Source of the DNA: Planctomycetota bacterium
Lineage (GTDB): Bacteria > Planctomycetota > Phycisphaerae > Phycisphaerales > UBA1924
Assembly (NCBI GenBank): GCA_017303555.1
Contig: JAFLCN010000031.1
Coordinates: 1-35,592, forward strand
Direction: 5' to 3'
DNA: 35,592 nt
A model generated the notes under the pieces. That model saw nothing but the letters and a program-made list of their open reading frames with translations, had not been told where the DNA came from and made no database searches. Made by a program: the position numbers and the translations under genes. Below are positions 1-8,028 of the stretch, piece by piece (positions within the stretch are counted from its first letter, which is position 1; the number at the start of each line of letters is the position of its first letter).

Positions 1-265
1 ACGGCCCCGCCTTGATCGGTGCCTGCGCCACGCCGATGAGATCGGCCTGCACGATCACCGCGCCGACGAGCAAGTCAGCGCCGGGGGTGTAGTCGATCGA
101 GCCGCCTTCCTGAACGAACTTTGCTGGTCCTGAAGCCATTCCTGAACCTCCATCTGTTGGTGGGCCATCGGTGTCGATGCCCGATTGCTGATCGATGCCG
201 CTTCCGAGTTCGCTGGGGAGCTCGCCGCCGAGCCCCCCAGCACCTGTGCTTCCCTGCACGGGCAT
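1..265 (-). CDS. DUF2190-family phage head protein, C-terminus cut by window edge
   Basis: The frame reads leftward off the window. The part from residue 43 (MASGPAKFVQEGGSIDYTP, then GADLLVGAVIVQADLIGVAQ) matches the start of DUF2190 proteins, small beta-rich proteins encoded just downstream of capsid genes and thought to decorate or stabilise the head. Two starts are possible. ATG at 265 lies 3 nt after the capsid-protein stop, has GAGG 8 nt upstream, and adds a 42-residue Gly/Ser/Asp-rich linker. ATG at 139 has GGAGG 7 nt upstream and gives the length usual for the family. I report the longer frame because it is open throughout. The family call is firm; the start is not. Confidence 0.8.
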   Translation of the reverse strand, partial: MPVQGSTGAGGLGGELPSELGSGIDQQSGIDTDGPPTDGGSGMASGPAKFVQEGGSIDYTPGADLLVGAVIVQADLIGVAQAPIKAGP

Positions 266-268
266 GGC

Positions 269-2230
269 TTACACCTCGCCCTTGCTCTTGACGCCGCCGC
301 GCGGGTCCTGCAGGTTGACGCCGAAGTCGTGGTACCCACGCATCCGGATGCCGAGCATGTTGAAGTCCGCGTCGGAGGTCTCGACGGTCGGCGCTTCCTG
401 CCCGTTGAGGAACGCCATCTCGATGACGGGCAGGTCGCTCGGGTCGGCGAGGAGGTACCACGCCTTGGCCGAGTTGCCGGTGTAGAGGGCGTTGGACAGG
501 TAGCGGCTCACCTCGATGCGGAACTTGCCCTGGTGCGGGTTGGCGACGGGGAACTTGGTGTTCGCGGTCGTGTCCCGGAGCTCGACGCTCTTGTAGAGCT
601 GCGTGCCCATCGCCGAGAGCGCCGTGGGCACCAGCAGGATCGCGGGCATCACGCCGGTGGGCTTGCCGTCGGAGTCCACGAGGTCCATGAAGGCGACCTC
701 GCCCTTGGCGAGGCCGTCGATGCCGAGCGCGGTGTCTGCGCCCGAGACGAAGTTCTTGTTGCCGGCGCTGAAGAACGCGGCGTTGTTCATGAACGCCGTC
801 CAGAAGACGTCGTTGATCTTCAGGCCCGAGCCACGACCGAGCTTGCGGGGCACCGTGGTGATGGCCCCGAGATCGTCGTTGATGATGTCGCGGCGATCGA
901 TCGAGAGCATCAGGCCATAGGTGTCGGCCTTGTTGGTGTAGGTCTCCTCGCCGAGCGTGCCCTGCTTGAGCTCGCCGCCGGGCGCGACCTGCTCGTACTG
1001 GTCCTTGCCGACCAGGCGGTAACTGGTGACGGTCTTGAAATCGCTGACGTTGCGGACGGCGCAGATGCTCCGCCACACGCGCTCGACGCTGAAGAAACCC
1101 TCGAGCAGGAACTTGTTGGCGACGTTGGAGAGGATGCCGCCCACGTCGATGGTGGTCATGCCCGCCTCGATGCCCCGGCCGAACGCGGCCTCGAGCACGC
1201 GGCGGCTATCGCGGAACGTGCGGCCGGTGTAACCGTTGGCGATCGCGGCCTCGAAGAGCAGTTCCTGCAGGCCCAGCCCACCCTGGAACCGCTTGGCGGC
1301 GATCTCGATTGCCTGCGTGGAGCAGACCTTCTCGATGCCCTCGAGCTTGGCGCTCTGGAAGCACGCGGCTTCGAGCACCTCGCTGGTCACGCTGGTGTCG
1401 GGGGCGTGGATGGCCGGCACCTTGGGTCGGCTGGCACGCAGGACCTCGAGCTCGGTGCGGGTGGCATCCCAGTTGTCGCGGATGGCATGGGCTTCGATCT
1501 CGCTGTGCTTGCCACCGCAGACCTTGCGAACGGCCGCGATACGGGCGGTCTCAGCGAGCGCCGCCGCGCGAACCTGCTCGGGCGTTTGCTCGGTGGCGAT
1601 GATTGGGGACGGGGTGGGATTGGAAGTCGTGGGGTCGTCGGCCATGACGCTGGGCTCCTTGTTCTGACGCGCGGCGATGCTCGCGCTGGTGCGGCCGTCT
1701 GCGCCGAGATCCACGAAGCTGATCTCGCCGAGCGTGGCCTTGCGGACAACGTTGACCGGGCCGGTGAGTTCCTGGCCGTTGACCGTCGCCTTCTGGTTGT
1801 CCTTGATGAACTCGAACTCCTCGACGCTCGCGCCGACGGAAGCCTGCCAGGGGAAGCCGTTCCGCGAGGACGCGACGACCTCCTTGGCGGCGCTCGTGTC
1901 ACGCGAGATCACGCCCGTGGCGACGAGTTGCCCGGCCTCGACGCGGATCGCGTCGGTGTGACCGACGCCCGAGAGCGGGTCGTGCCCGAAGCGGATGGGA
2001 CGTGCCTGCGACGGGACTGCCAGGCCTGCGAGATCGATCACGACCGGGTGCCGCCAACCCGCGACGCGCATCGCGCCACCGGTGTACGCGACCATCTTGA
2101 AGCGTGGCAACGGAGCGCTCTGCCCGTCAGCAGCGGCGGCGACGGTGATGTCGGCGGTTGCAGTGAACGTGAGCGCTGGGATGGTCTTGGTCTTGTCAGC
2201 GGTGACTGGCACTGGCGGTCTCCTCATCAC
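269..2230 (-). CDS. Fused prohead protease / Mu gpT-like major capsid protein
   Basis: A 653-aa polyprotein. Residues about 20-195 resemble phage capsid-maturation proteases, with the stretches RFGHDPLSGVGHTDAI, FPWQASVGASVEEFEF and LGEISFVDLGADGRTS. A Pro/Thr-rich linker follows (about 196-220). Residues about 250-653 resemble the Mu gpT-type major head subunit, including a conserved central stretch (RDIINDDLGAI, then PRKLGRGSGLKINDVFW). The protein should build the icosahedral shell, with the protease part removed or acting during assembly. It overlaps the portal gene by 35 nt, and the DUF2190 frame follows 3 nt after its stop, so the three are probably co-transcribed. Met2 is an equally possible start. 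The ATG at residue 196 has its own Shine-Dalgarno sequence (see the internal start). Families are recognised from sequence; the processing scheme is inferred. Confidence 0.9.
   Translation of the reverse strand: MMRRPPVPVTADKTKTIPALTFTATADITVAAAADGQSAPLPRFKMVAYTGGAMRVAGWRHPVVIDLAGLAVPSQARPIRFGHDPLSGVGHTDAIRVEAGQLVATGVISRDTSAAKEVVASSRNGFPWQASVGASVEEFEFIKDNQKATVNGQELTGPVNVVRKATLGEISFVDLGADGRTSASIAARQNKEPSVMADDPTTSNPTPSPIIATEQTPEQVRAAALAETARIAAVRKVCGGKHSEIEAHAIRDNWDATRTELEVLRASRPKVPAIHAPDTSVTSEVLEAACFQSAKLEGIEKVCSTQAIEIAAKRFQGGLGLQELLFEAAIANGYTGRTFRDSRRVLEAAFGRGIEAGMTTIDVGGILSNVANKFLLEGFFSVERVWRSICAVRNVSDFKTVTSYRLVGKDQYEQVAPGGELKQGTLGEETYTNKADTYGLMLSIDRRDIINDDLGAITTVPRKLGRGSGLKINDVFWTAFMNNAAFFSAGNKNFVSGADTALGIDGLAKGEVAFMDLVDSDGKPTGVMPAILLVPTALSAMGTQLYKSVELRDTTANTKFPVANPHQGKFRIEVSRYLSNALYTGNSAKAWYLLADPSDLPVIEMAFLNGQEAPTVETSDADFNMLGIRMRGYHDFGVNLQDPRGGVKSKGEV
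1643..1660 (-). promoter_or_regulatory. Internal ribosome-binding site and ATG within the protease-capsid fusion
   Basis: AAGGAG at 1660-1655 lies 9 nt before an in-frame ATG at 1645-1643, which is residue 196 of the fusion, at the junction between the protease and the capsid linker. If used, it would make a separate capsid protein of about 458 aa alongside the full-length fusion. Nested starts are known in phage head genes (lambda C/Nu3). The site itself is seen directly; its use is inferred. Confidence 0.4.
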
Positions 2231-3752
2231 ATTGGTCTGCGGGGTCTTCGGCGGGGGCGTTCGCAGCCGGAGCGGCGGCCGGTGCGGTTGCGAGCGCGAG
2301 GCCGAGTTCGTTCATGAGCGAGAGTTCTTTGGCACGCTGGCGGAGCTCTTGCTCCCAGTCGCGGCCTTGCCGGGCGAACTCCGCGGCGAGCGTGGTCGTG
2401 TGGTTGGCCAGACGGGTGGCCTGCGCGCTTGCTTCTTTGGCGGGATCAACGTGCTCGACGCCATCCCAGAACCACGCGTGCTCGGGCAGCGTGGCGGCGA
2501 TGGTTCGCAGGGACTGCGGGAGCAGACCTTCGACAAGCACGGCCTCGTTGAGCCACGCTTTCAGGATGCGATCGAGCACGGCGAGCTGCAGGTGGTGCTG
2601 CTCGACGCGGATGCTCTTGTAGTACACCTGATGGTCGAGGCGACCGCTGGCGTAGTTGTACCCGGAGGAGTTGCCAGCCGCGACGTTGAACGGCATGTTC
2701 AGGCAGCGGGCGATCTCGTTTAGGATCTCGCGCTTGAACTCGCCGAACGTCGTCGTCGGCTGCTCGGCATGCACCTGGCCAAGCTTCCAGCCGCCCGGAA
2801 GCACGGTGGCGAGACGCTGCTCGAGTTCGACTTCGTCCATCGGCTCGAGAGGATCGGCCTCACCGTTGGCGGGGCTGTCGGTGTAGATGACGGCGGCGAA
2901 GTTGGCGGCGGTCTCGGCGGCCGCAATAGTCGCGAGCGTGTATCGGCGGAGCTGCGCGAAGAGCGGGAGCGCCGGCGTGATGTCGGGGATGCCGCGGAGT
3001 TGTCCCGGCCGGTCCGGGCGGAAGTAGTGCACGACCGACGAGGCGGGGAACGTGTCGTAGGCCGTGAGGTCGTCAATGGGCGTGCGGAACACGCCGCTGT
3101 CACCGGGGTGACGCTTGAGCACGCGGTACGCGGAGGGGTTACCCCACGCGTCGAGCGCGATGCCGTCGATCTCGTCGTTGCGCCCGTGCCGGAGGAGGGG
3201 CGTGCAGACCTGGTCGGCCTCGATGAGCTTGAGATCAAGCGACACGGGCGAGCCCGCCGACGCGATGCCGGGGTTGTTGACCAGCAGCGCGAAGGCCTCG
3301 CCACTCTCTGCTCGGGCCAGCCGCATGGTGCGGAGCTTGCCGGGGAGGTCCACGGCCCGCGACCATTGATCAAACGCGTCCTCGATGCGGGCGTTGGCTT
3401 CGGCATCGTCGGTCAGCATCTGCAGCCGGGGACCGGTGCCGATGGTGTCGTTGGCGAGGGTCAGGACGATGCCCTTGGCGTAGGAGTTGTTGGCGACCTC
3501 GTACCGGGCGCGGTTGCGGAGGACGCGCCGCACCTCCGGGTTGATCGCGGCGTTGGGCGAGAGGCCGTCCGCATTTGCCCAGTGCTTGCGGTTCTCCGGT
3601 GTGGTCTTGGCTGAGTCGAACTTGGCCACGACCAAACGACGGCCGCCGCGTGCCCCGCTTCCGTGCAGAGCAGGCGACGCCGCCGGGGAGGGAGAGGCGG
3701 GCGGAGCTCCGCGACCGACCCGGCTGATGATGTTGGCGATGGCTTTCAGCAT
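2196..3752 (-). CDS. Phage portal protein, lambda family
   Basis: 518 aa, the usual length for the lambda gpB-type portal (Phage_portal_2). The portal dodecamer sits at one capsid vertex, docks the terminase and passes DNA in and out. Recognisable parts are the N-terminal RNRARYEVANNSYAKGIV segment, LKLIEADQVCTP, SSVVHYFRPDRPGQLRGIPD and the later GRLDHQVYYKSIRVEQHHLQ stretch, all typical of this family. The first 45 residues are Ala/Pro/Ser-rich and probably disordered. Its stop lies inside the start of the protease-capsid gene (35-nt overlap), and the small gpW-like gene ends 7 nt upstream of its ATG. No strong Shine-Dalgarno sequence is visible, so it may depend on coupling to the upstream gene. 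Confidence 0.93.
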   Translation of the reverse strand: MLKAIANIISRVGRGAPPASPSPAASPALHGSGARGGRRLVVAKFDSAKTTPENRKHWANADGLSPNAAINPEVRRVLRNRARYEVANNSYAKGIVLTLANDTIGTGPRLQMLTDDAEANARIEDAFDQWSRAVDLPGKLRTMRLARAESGEAFALLVNNPGIASAGSPVSLDLKLIEADQVCTPLLRHGRNDEIDGIALDAWGNPSAYRVLKRHPGDSGVFRTPIDDLTAYDTFPASSVVHYFRPDRPGQLRGIPDITPALPLFAQLRRYTLATIAAAETAANFAAVIYTDSPANGEADPLEPMDEVELEQRLATVLPGGWKLGQVHAEQPTTTFGEFKREILNEIARCLNMPFNVAAGNSSGYNYASGRLDHQVYYKSIRVEQHHLQLAVLDRILKAWLNEAVLVEGLLPQSLRTIAATLPEHAWFWDGVEHVDPAKEASAQATRLANHTTTLAAEFARQGRDWEQELRQRAKELSLMNELGLALATAPAAAPAANAPAEDPADQCDEETASASHR

Positions 3753-3759
3753 GGGCGGG

Positions 3760-3966
3760 TCAGACAGAACCGGGCGGGACGATCTTGGCGAGCTTGATGC
3801 CGAGGCCGGGCTTCCTCGCGGCGTCCTTGGACGCGAGGTAGCGGTCGGCCTCGATCTGGTCCTTCAGCGGGTGCTGCTCGACGGACTGACCGTCGACAGA
3901 GGCCTTGGCGGGCTGTTTGGCAGCCTCGCGTAGGGCTTCGTCATCGCTGGAAGGGGTCTGGGGCAC
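3760..3966 (-). CDS. Small gpW-like head-tail joining protein (candidate)
   Basis: 68 aa, starting at GTG 3966 with AGAGGGG 7 nt upstream. It has an acidic, Ala-rich N-terminus, a central part (DGQSVEQHPLKDQIEADRYL) that recalls the beta-turn and helix of lambda gpW, and a basic tail ending in LGIKLAKIVPPGSV. Its size and its place between terminase and portal fit gpW, which completes filled heads and joins them to tails; the sequence match is weak. The open frame extends further upstream, but the protein-like part begins at this GTG. The gene begins right after motif copy 1. Confident that it is a gene, less so about function. Confidence 0.7.
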   Translation of the reverse strand: MPQTPSSDDEALREAAKQPAKASVDGQSVEQHPLKDQIEADRYLASKDAARKPGLGIKLAKIVPPGSV

Positions 3967-3971
3967 ACGAG

Positions 3972-4005
3972 TACCCCTCTGCCGCGCCTGCACTCTTGTC
4001 GCGCG
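3972..4005 (-). promoter_or_regulatory. Triplicated bipartite motif, copy 1
   Basis: On the minus strand this reads CGCGCGACA, 13 unconserved bases, then GGCAGAGGGGTA. The same two blocks with the same spacing occur at 17242-17209 and 23215-23182. Here the right block ends 5 nt before the GTG start of the gpW-like gene, so AGAGGGG can also act as its Shine-Dalgarno sequence. If the blocks are -35 and -10 elements, the transcript would begin almost at the start codon. Either a phage-specific promoter or a leader element would fit. Confidence 0.6.
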
Positions 4006-4048
4006 TGGATGATCGAGGATGCGGAGATGGGCTACCGGTAGACCCCAG

Positions 4049-4237
4049 CTATGTGATCGGGCGCTCGATCGTCGTGATCCGACGACCGCAATGACGACAA
4101 GCGCGGCGACGGCGTACGGCTCCACTCGGCGCAGCCCGGGTGTAGAGCACCTCGAAGTGACAGCATCCGCACGTGGGACAGCAGATGCCCTTCGGGCGCG
4201 GCGTAGGACTGGGCTTCGGTTTGGAGGATGGCGTCAC
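4049..4237 (-). CDS. Small zinc-ribbon protein resembling the NrdR N-terminus
   Basis: 62 aa. Its GTG start overlaps the terminase stop as GTGA, and GGGAGG lies 5 nt upstream. After a Pro/Lys-rich head come two CxxC pairs (CPTCGC, then CRHC) around an Arg-rich stretch, ending in GRRITTIERPI. This resembles the zinc ribbon of NrdR (CxxC, RRRR, CxxCxxRFTTYE) without the ATP-cone domain. Such a protein probably binds nucleic acid. Its place between terminase and the head-joining gene suggests a packaging or late regulatory role, but that is inference. A longer open frame in the same phase runs back through the terminase gene and is a shadow. Confidence 0.72.
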   Translation of the reverse strand: MTPSSKPKPSPTPRPKGICCPTCGCCHFEVLYTRAAPSGAVRRRRACRHCGRRITTIERPIT

Positions 4238-6519
4238 GATGTCCTCCCGCGCAGCGCCGAGAGCTTGATCCGGGGACGCACCGCGACCTTCTGGTCGGTC
4301 CCGAAGAGCACCGCGCCCTGCATGGATGCGGCGACCGCGCAGCCAACCAGGCCGTCCAGCCAGTGGTTGTCGAGCCCTTCGACGCGGAGCTTCCACTCGT
4401 CCACGGTGCGGCCCCGGCCCTCCGTCCGCACCCGGTACTCGCTGGTGAGGTGTTCCGACAGCAGGCGGTGTGGCTCGGGTTTCTGGCCGAACAACGAGAG
4501 ACCTCCGGGATCGCCCATCGGCACCGCCAGCCGGGCATGCACAAAGGACTTCCAGTAGTTCGTGTCGAACAGGACATGCCGCACCGCCCGCTTTCCGGTC
4601 ACAATCGGCACGCGCCAGTTCAGCCCGACCCTCTCGCCGCGCTTGCGCTTGTAGTCGCTGAACGGGAGGCTGCTCGCGCCGACATAGCGTCCGTGGCTCG
4701 GAGTCAGCACGCTGGCGTGCGGGCTCTGACGACAGAACTGGTAGACCACATCCGTGGACGAGCCCCAGTTGGCGTCGATCAGGCATCGATCGATCCGAAC
4801 CATCGCGCCGTCGTCGCGCCGCCACTCACGAGCAACCGTCGCCTCGATGAGACGCTCCAGGCCGCCGTAGATCGCACCTTCAACGCCGGCGCGTGGCGAA
4901 GCGGCCCCAAGCGTCCGGCGCACATCCCGAAGCGTGAAGTATGCCTGCTTCTGGTCCGGCTCGGTGCCATAGTCGATGATGTGCCCCGTGAAGTCGTCCT
5001 CCCAGGCGGCCACGAGGTAGAACAGTGCCTTGCCCTGCACGTCCACGAACATCGTCAAGTGCGAGCACCCGAGTGGGACAAGCCCGCGGGCGTGCCCGTT
5101 CACCTTCGCTGCGATCTGGTCGGCGCTCAGAAGGTCGTCCGCGACCTCTACCTCCGGCAGCGGCTCGTTCTGGTACTCGGCGAAGAACGCGGCCTCGTTC
5201 TGCAGCCGCAGGTTCATCGCGTGCTGCACCGCCGACAACTCGTCGTGGTTGAACCGCTCCGGCCAAGCGATCACCGCTCCCTCGTCCATCGCCGTCCGGT
5301 GCTTGCCGTAGAACGCCGTGGCATCAATGCTACCGCGATCGGCGCGAAGCCCCTCGGCCCGCACGCGGGCGTACTCGGCCCAGAGCTTCTCGTTCTTGGG
5401 GAACGAATAGACCATCTTGGTCCGCTCGCCCTGCCACTGCGGGTGCTTGTCGCGGTCGAGAATGCGGTCCGCCAGATCGTCGGGGCGGACCACCGTTAGC
5501 GTCATCAGGCCGGCGATCTTCCGTCCGGGCCCGGCCATGCCCAGGATCGCGCCCGCGAGAATGCGCTCTCGGTTGGCGCACTGCGAAGGAGAGCGGGCGC
5601 TCTCGTCGGTCTGCGGGTCGTCGATCAGCACGAGCGACGGGCGGACGCTCACACCATCGACACGCTTGTGCTTCATGCCACGGATGCGGCCCGTGATCCC
5701 CGCGACACGGATGATCGCCCCCGATGCTGCGGAGCCCGGGATCGTGGGCAGCACGATCTCTCGCGCGGTCCACCCGATGTGGGTCTGCTTGCCTTGGTAG
5801 AGCTGCCCTGAAGCCCGCTGGTGGATGCCTTCGAGCGAGCGGATCGGGTGGCAGACCTCTGGGAAGTCGCCGCCGAGGATCTCGCTGTTCTCCAGCTCCG
5901 CCTTGATCGAATCGAGCATCCCGGCCGCGTGCTCTTCGTCGGAGCCGACAAGCGCCACGAACTCCCGGTGCCCGTACACCAACGCCCACAGACACGCGAT
6001 CTCGCACAGCGAGGTCTTGCCTGAGCCGCGGGGCATCGCCATCGCAAAGAGCCCGCCCTCGAGCACCGCCTGTTCGATCTTGGCGATGACCTTGAGATGG
6101 TCATCCGACCACTTGAGGTGGAACGTCTGCGGGAAGTACGCCTCGCAGAAGTATCGGAAGTCCCGCGCGGCTCGATCTCGCCTGGCCGCGTCCGCAACCG
6201 GCGGTAGTTCACCAATGTCCCGTCCCGACAGCGACAGCACCGCGTTGCGGAGCCGGGCACGCTCCTTCATCGCGTCGTAACCCGTCAGACCTTCGGGCGC
6301 GTTGGCAGCATCGGCGATCGCCTCGTGCCGGGTGCTCGCCAGCCACGCCACGTATCGGAACAGATCAATCTTGCCCGCATCTCCGTCGGCCGCGACGCGA
6401 AACCCGGCGCGCGTGCGATGGCGGTGGAGCTGCCGCTCGCTGATCACCTCCCCCAGCGGCGTGCTGTTGAGCAGCCTCGCGAGTTCGCCGGGCTTGAGTT
6501 TGCGCGGGTCAATCGCCAC
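4234..6519 (-). CDS. Phage terminase large subunit (GpA-like) with a fused Nu1-like N-terminus
   Basis: 761 aa, GTG start. Residues 1-65 (GELARLLNSTP, then ISERQLHRHR and IDLFRYVAWLAS) look like the DNA-binding head of a small terminase subunit. The ATPase follows, with Walker A PRGSGKT at 163-169 and Walker B LVLIDDP near 297-302. The C-terminal nuclease part has DVQGKALFYLVAAW, an acidic LIDANWGSS segment and a terminal DNHWLDGLVGCAVA, as in lambda gpA-type terminases. It cuts concatemeric DNA and pumps it through the portal. The 82-aa gene upstream overlaps its start by 11 nt. Length and motif order are normal; no motif looks damaged. Confidence 0.93.
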   Translation of the reverse strand: MAIDPRKLKPGELARLLNSTPLGEVISERQLHRHRTRAGFRVAADGDAGKIDLFRYVAWLASTRHEAIADAANAPEGLTGYDAMKERARLRNAVLSLSGRDIGELPPVADAARRDRAARDFRYFCEAYFPQTFHLKWSDDHLKVIAKIEQAVLEGGLFAMAMPRGSGKTSLCEIACLWALVYGHREFVALVGSDEEHAAGMLDSIKAELENSEILGGDFPEVCHPIRSLEGIHQRASGQLYQGKQTHIGWTAREIVLPTIPGSAASGAIIRVAGITGRIRGMKHKRVDGVSVRPSLVLIDDPQTDESARSPSQCANRERILAGAILGMAGPGRKIAGLMTLTVVRPDDLADRILDRDKHPQWQGERTKMVYSFPKNEKLWAEYARVRAEGLRADRGSIDATAFYGKHRTAMDEGAVIAWPERFNHDELSAVQHAMNLRLQNEAAFFAEYQNEPLPEVEVADDLLSADQIAAKVNGHARGLVPLGCSHLTMFVDVQGKALFYLVAAWEDDFTGHIIDYGTEPDQKQAYFTLRDVRRTLGAASPRAGVEGAIYGGLERLIEATVAREWRRDDGAMVRIDRCLIDANWGSSTDVVYQFCRQSPHASVLTPSHGRYVGASSLPFSDYKRKRGERVGLNWRVPIVTGKRAVRHVLFDTNYWKSFVHARLAVPMGDPGGLSLFGQKPEPHRLLSEHLTSEYRVRTEGRGRTVDEWKLRVEGLDNHWLDGLVGCAVAASMQGAVLFGTDQKVAVRPRIKLSALRGRTS

Positions 6520-6757
6520 CTGCGGACATCTCCTTCACGAGCCACGCGGCGTAGTGCACGAGGTTGACGCTGCCGTCGGCGTTGGTCGGCGCGCCCGCAT
6601 CGATATCGGCGCGGAGCATCGCTTCGGTCACGGGCTTGCCGCCAAGCCGGGTGAGCACGCGGGCGGCGTCCGCCACCGGCATCGCGGCCGGGTTGAGCCG
6701 GGACATTCCCTGTCCGCTCCCCGCAGGCCCGGAACTAGGCGCGTGTTCGGGAGTCAT
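6509..6757 (-). CDS. Nu1-like small protein, candidate terminase small subunit
   Basis: 82 aa. ATG at 6757 has GGGAGG 6 nt upstream, a better start than upstream codons in the same frame. The C-terminal half (VADAARVLTRLGG, TEAMLRADIDAG, VNLVHYAAWLVKEM) has the same layout as residues 10-65 of the adjoining terminase: a helix-turn-helix-like segment, a variable loop, then an aromatic helix. It probably recognises pac/cos DNA or partners the terminase. Paralogy with the terminase N-terminus is my reading from pattern, not from an alignment. It is the first gene of the leftward packaging/head operon. Confidence 0.72.
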   Translation of the reverse strand: MTPEHAPSSGPAGSGQGMSRLNPAAMPVADAARVLTRLGGKPVTEAMLRADIDAGAPTNADGSVNLVHYAAWLVKEMSAGGD

Positions 6758-6777
6758 CGCGGACCTCCCGCGCGAAC

Positions 6778-6808
6778 TTGCCCACATCGCGGACGCAGTT
6801 GCCCACAT
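6778..6808. repeat. Direct repeat TTGCCCACAT, two copies 21 bp apart
   Basis: TTGCCCACAT occurs at 6778-6787 and 6799-6808, in the 167-bp gap between the divergent leftward packaging operon and the rightward small-gene block. Repeats two helical turns apart between divergent genes are typical of an operator. No -10 box is convincing here. Confidence 0.4.
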
Positions 6809-6924
6809 GTCGCAGAATCATCGAGAAACGCAGGCCGATCGCCTTGCCTGTTCCCCATCAGCCGGCCAATGTGTGTCCAACGCGAGCGGGAACAAACGCC
6901 CCGCCCGCGACGGAGACCACGAAC

Positions 6925-7275
6925 ATGAACGCGACCACAAAGACCACGCTCGACCTCGCCAAGACCCTCGCCAAGAGCGGGTTCCACATCCCGGCGATCG
7001 AGATCCACACACCCGACGGCCGCACCTGGAACATCGCGACCGTCCCCGCCGGACGCGGCCGCCACCTCGACGGCCACTGGGGACCGCGCCCCGGAGCGAT
7101 GGGCGGCTTCCGCCTTTTCGAGATCGACCGCGATACCGACACCCCCAACGAGCACGACGCCATCGACGGCGACACCTGGACCGCCGACGAGTTGGTCGAC
7201 TACCTCCGGGCGGTTGGCCAACCCAAGGACACGACGAGTTGGGACCGCACCAACGACAAGAAGCTGACGACCTGA
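6925..7275 (+). CDS. Hypothetical protein (116 aa)
   Basis: ATG at 6925 with GGAG 9 nt upstream; the frame is open further upstream, but that part looks like shadow. The protein is mixed alpha/beta, with an LAKTLAKSGFHIPAIEIHTPDGRTW start, a Gly/Arg-rich turn (GRGRHLDGHWGPRPG) and an acidic second half (DAIDGDTWTADELVDYLR). No family is recognised. A strong stem-loop terminator follows immediately, so this gene may be its own transcription unit. It is the first of five small plus-strand genes that oppose the rest of the phage. Confidence 0.68.
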   Translation: MNATTKTTLDLAKTLAKSGFHIPAIEIHTPDGRTWNIATVPAGRGRHLDGHWGPRPGAMGGFRLFEIDRDTDTPNEHDAIDGDTWTADELVDYLRAVGQPKDTTSWDRTNDKKLTT

Positions 7276-7303
7276 AGCCCGCGAAATGCGGGCTTCTGTG
7301 TTT
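7275..7303 (+). terminator. Rho-independent terminator
   Basis: Perfect 8-bp stem AAGCCCGC (7275-7282) / GCGGGCTT (7288-7295) with loop GAAAT, followed by CTGTGTTT. It starts at the stop codon of the 116-aa gene. Confidence 0.75.
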
Positions 7304-7344
7304 ACCGGAGACACCACGCGCCCCAAACGACGAGAGGTACCAGT

Positions 7345-7614
7345 ATGAAGAAGAACACCCCCAAGACCAAGACCACGAAGCCCGAACCGACCGCCGCCCA
7401 GATGTACGCCACGAGGCGGAACGACATCGCCCGCCTGATCGATGTGCTGCAGATGGAACTCGACAAGCACGACGAGCAGGCCAAAGCCGACCCGACCAAC
7501 TGGGGCATCACCGGCAACCTCGGCAAGGTCCGCAGCGACCTGATGGACACGGTCGGGTTCCTCAGCAACATGGAACGCGACGACATGGAGCGGTTCCTGA
7601 ACGACGCCGAGTAA
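7345..7614 (+). CDS. Hypothetical protein (89 aa)
   Basis: ATG at 7345 with GAGAGG 7 nt upstream. The N-terminus is very Lys/Thr-rich (MKKNTPKTKTTKPEPTAA), followed by two predicted helices rich in Asp, Leu and Met (RNDIARLIDVLQMELDKHDEQAKAD and the C-terminal GKVRSDLMDTVGFLSNM to the end). This suggests a small helical, possibly nucleic-acid-binding protein. No family is recognised. It lies between the terminator at 7275-7303 and the next small gene. Confidence 0.68.
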   Translation: MKKNTPKTKTTKPEPTAAQMYATRRNDIARLIDVLQMELDKHDEQAKADPTNWGITGNLGKVRSDLMDTVGFLSNMERDDMERFLNDAE

Positions 7615-7650
7615 CCGCACGCCATGCACCCACCCCAAAGGAGCAACACC

Positions 7651-7935
7651 ATGAACATCAAGACGATCGTGATCGAGGGCATCGACCAAGACATCAGCAT
7701 CCGGCGCACTGAGCGCGGGGCGGAAGCGACGATCGAACAGCACACCCGGCGAGCGGGCAGGCAGGACATCTGCATCGCCCACATCGCCCGCGACGAGGAC
7801 CGAGAGAGCCGCTACGCCAAGGCCGCCGAGGTCGCCAAGGTGGTCTACGGAACCGACCGCCGGGGCCGGGCCGCCGCCACCAACTCGATGGTCCACGACG
7901 TGCTCAACGAGATGGAGCGCGTCGCGGGCTGCTGA
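7651..7935 (+). CDS. Hypothetical protein (94 aa)
   Basis: ATG at 7651 is chosen over ATG 7624 because AAGGAG lies 8 nt before it. The N-terminal half is beta-rich (MNIKTIVIEGIDQDISIRR). The C-terminal half is helical with many charges (RESRYAKAAEVAKVVYG, then NSMVHDVLNEMERVAGC). No family is recognised. Spacing to its neighbours (36 nt before, 93 nt after) fits one transcription unit with the 89-aa and HARE-HTH genes. Confidence 0.68.
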   Translation: MNIKTIVIEGIDQDISIRRTERGAEATIEQHTRRAGRQDICIAHIARDEDRESRYAKAAEVAKVVYGTDRRGRAAATNSMVHDVLNEMERVAGC

Positions 7936-7950
7936 CAGACCCCACGCGGC

Positions 7951-7968
7951 GTCGCGGGAAACCGCGAC
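7951..7968 (+). other. GAAA-capped hairpin between small genes
   Basis: GTCGCGG (7951-7957), GAAA, CCGCGAC (7962-7968): a perfect 7-bp stem with a GNRA-type tetraloop. No T-tract follows, so it is more likely an mRNA stability or processing structure than a terminator. Confidence 0.4.
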
Positions 7969-8028
7969 GGCCACGCTTACCCGCCGCAATGTGCGACGGG
8001 AATCCGCACCACGAGTTTGGAGATCATC

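Noticed and set aside
185..2317. 710-codon open frame on the plus strand
   Set aside because: Antisense to the protease-capsid gene, whose families are recognisable; its composition (Asp/Val/Leu/Arg) is typical of GC-rich antisense.
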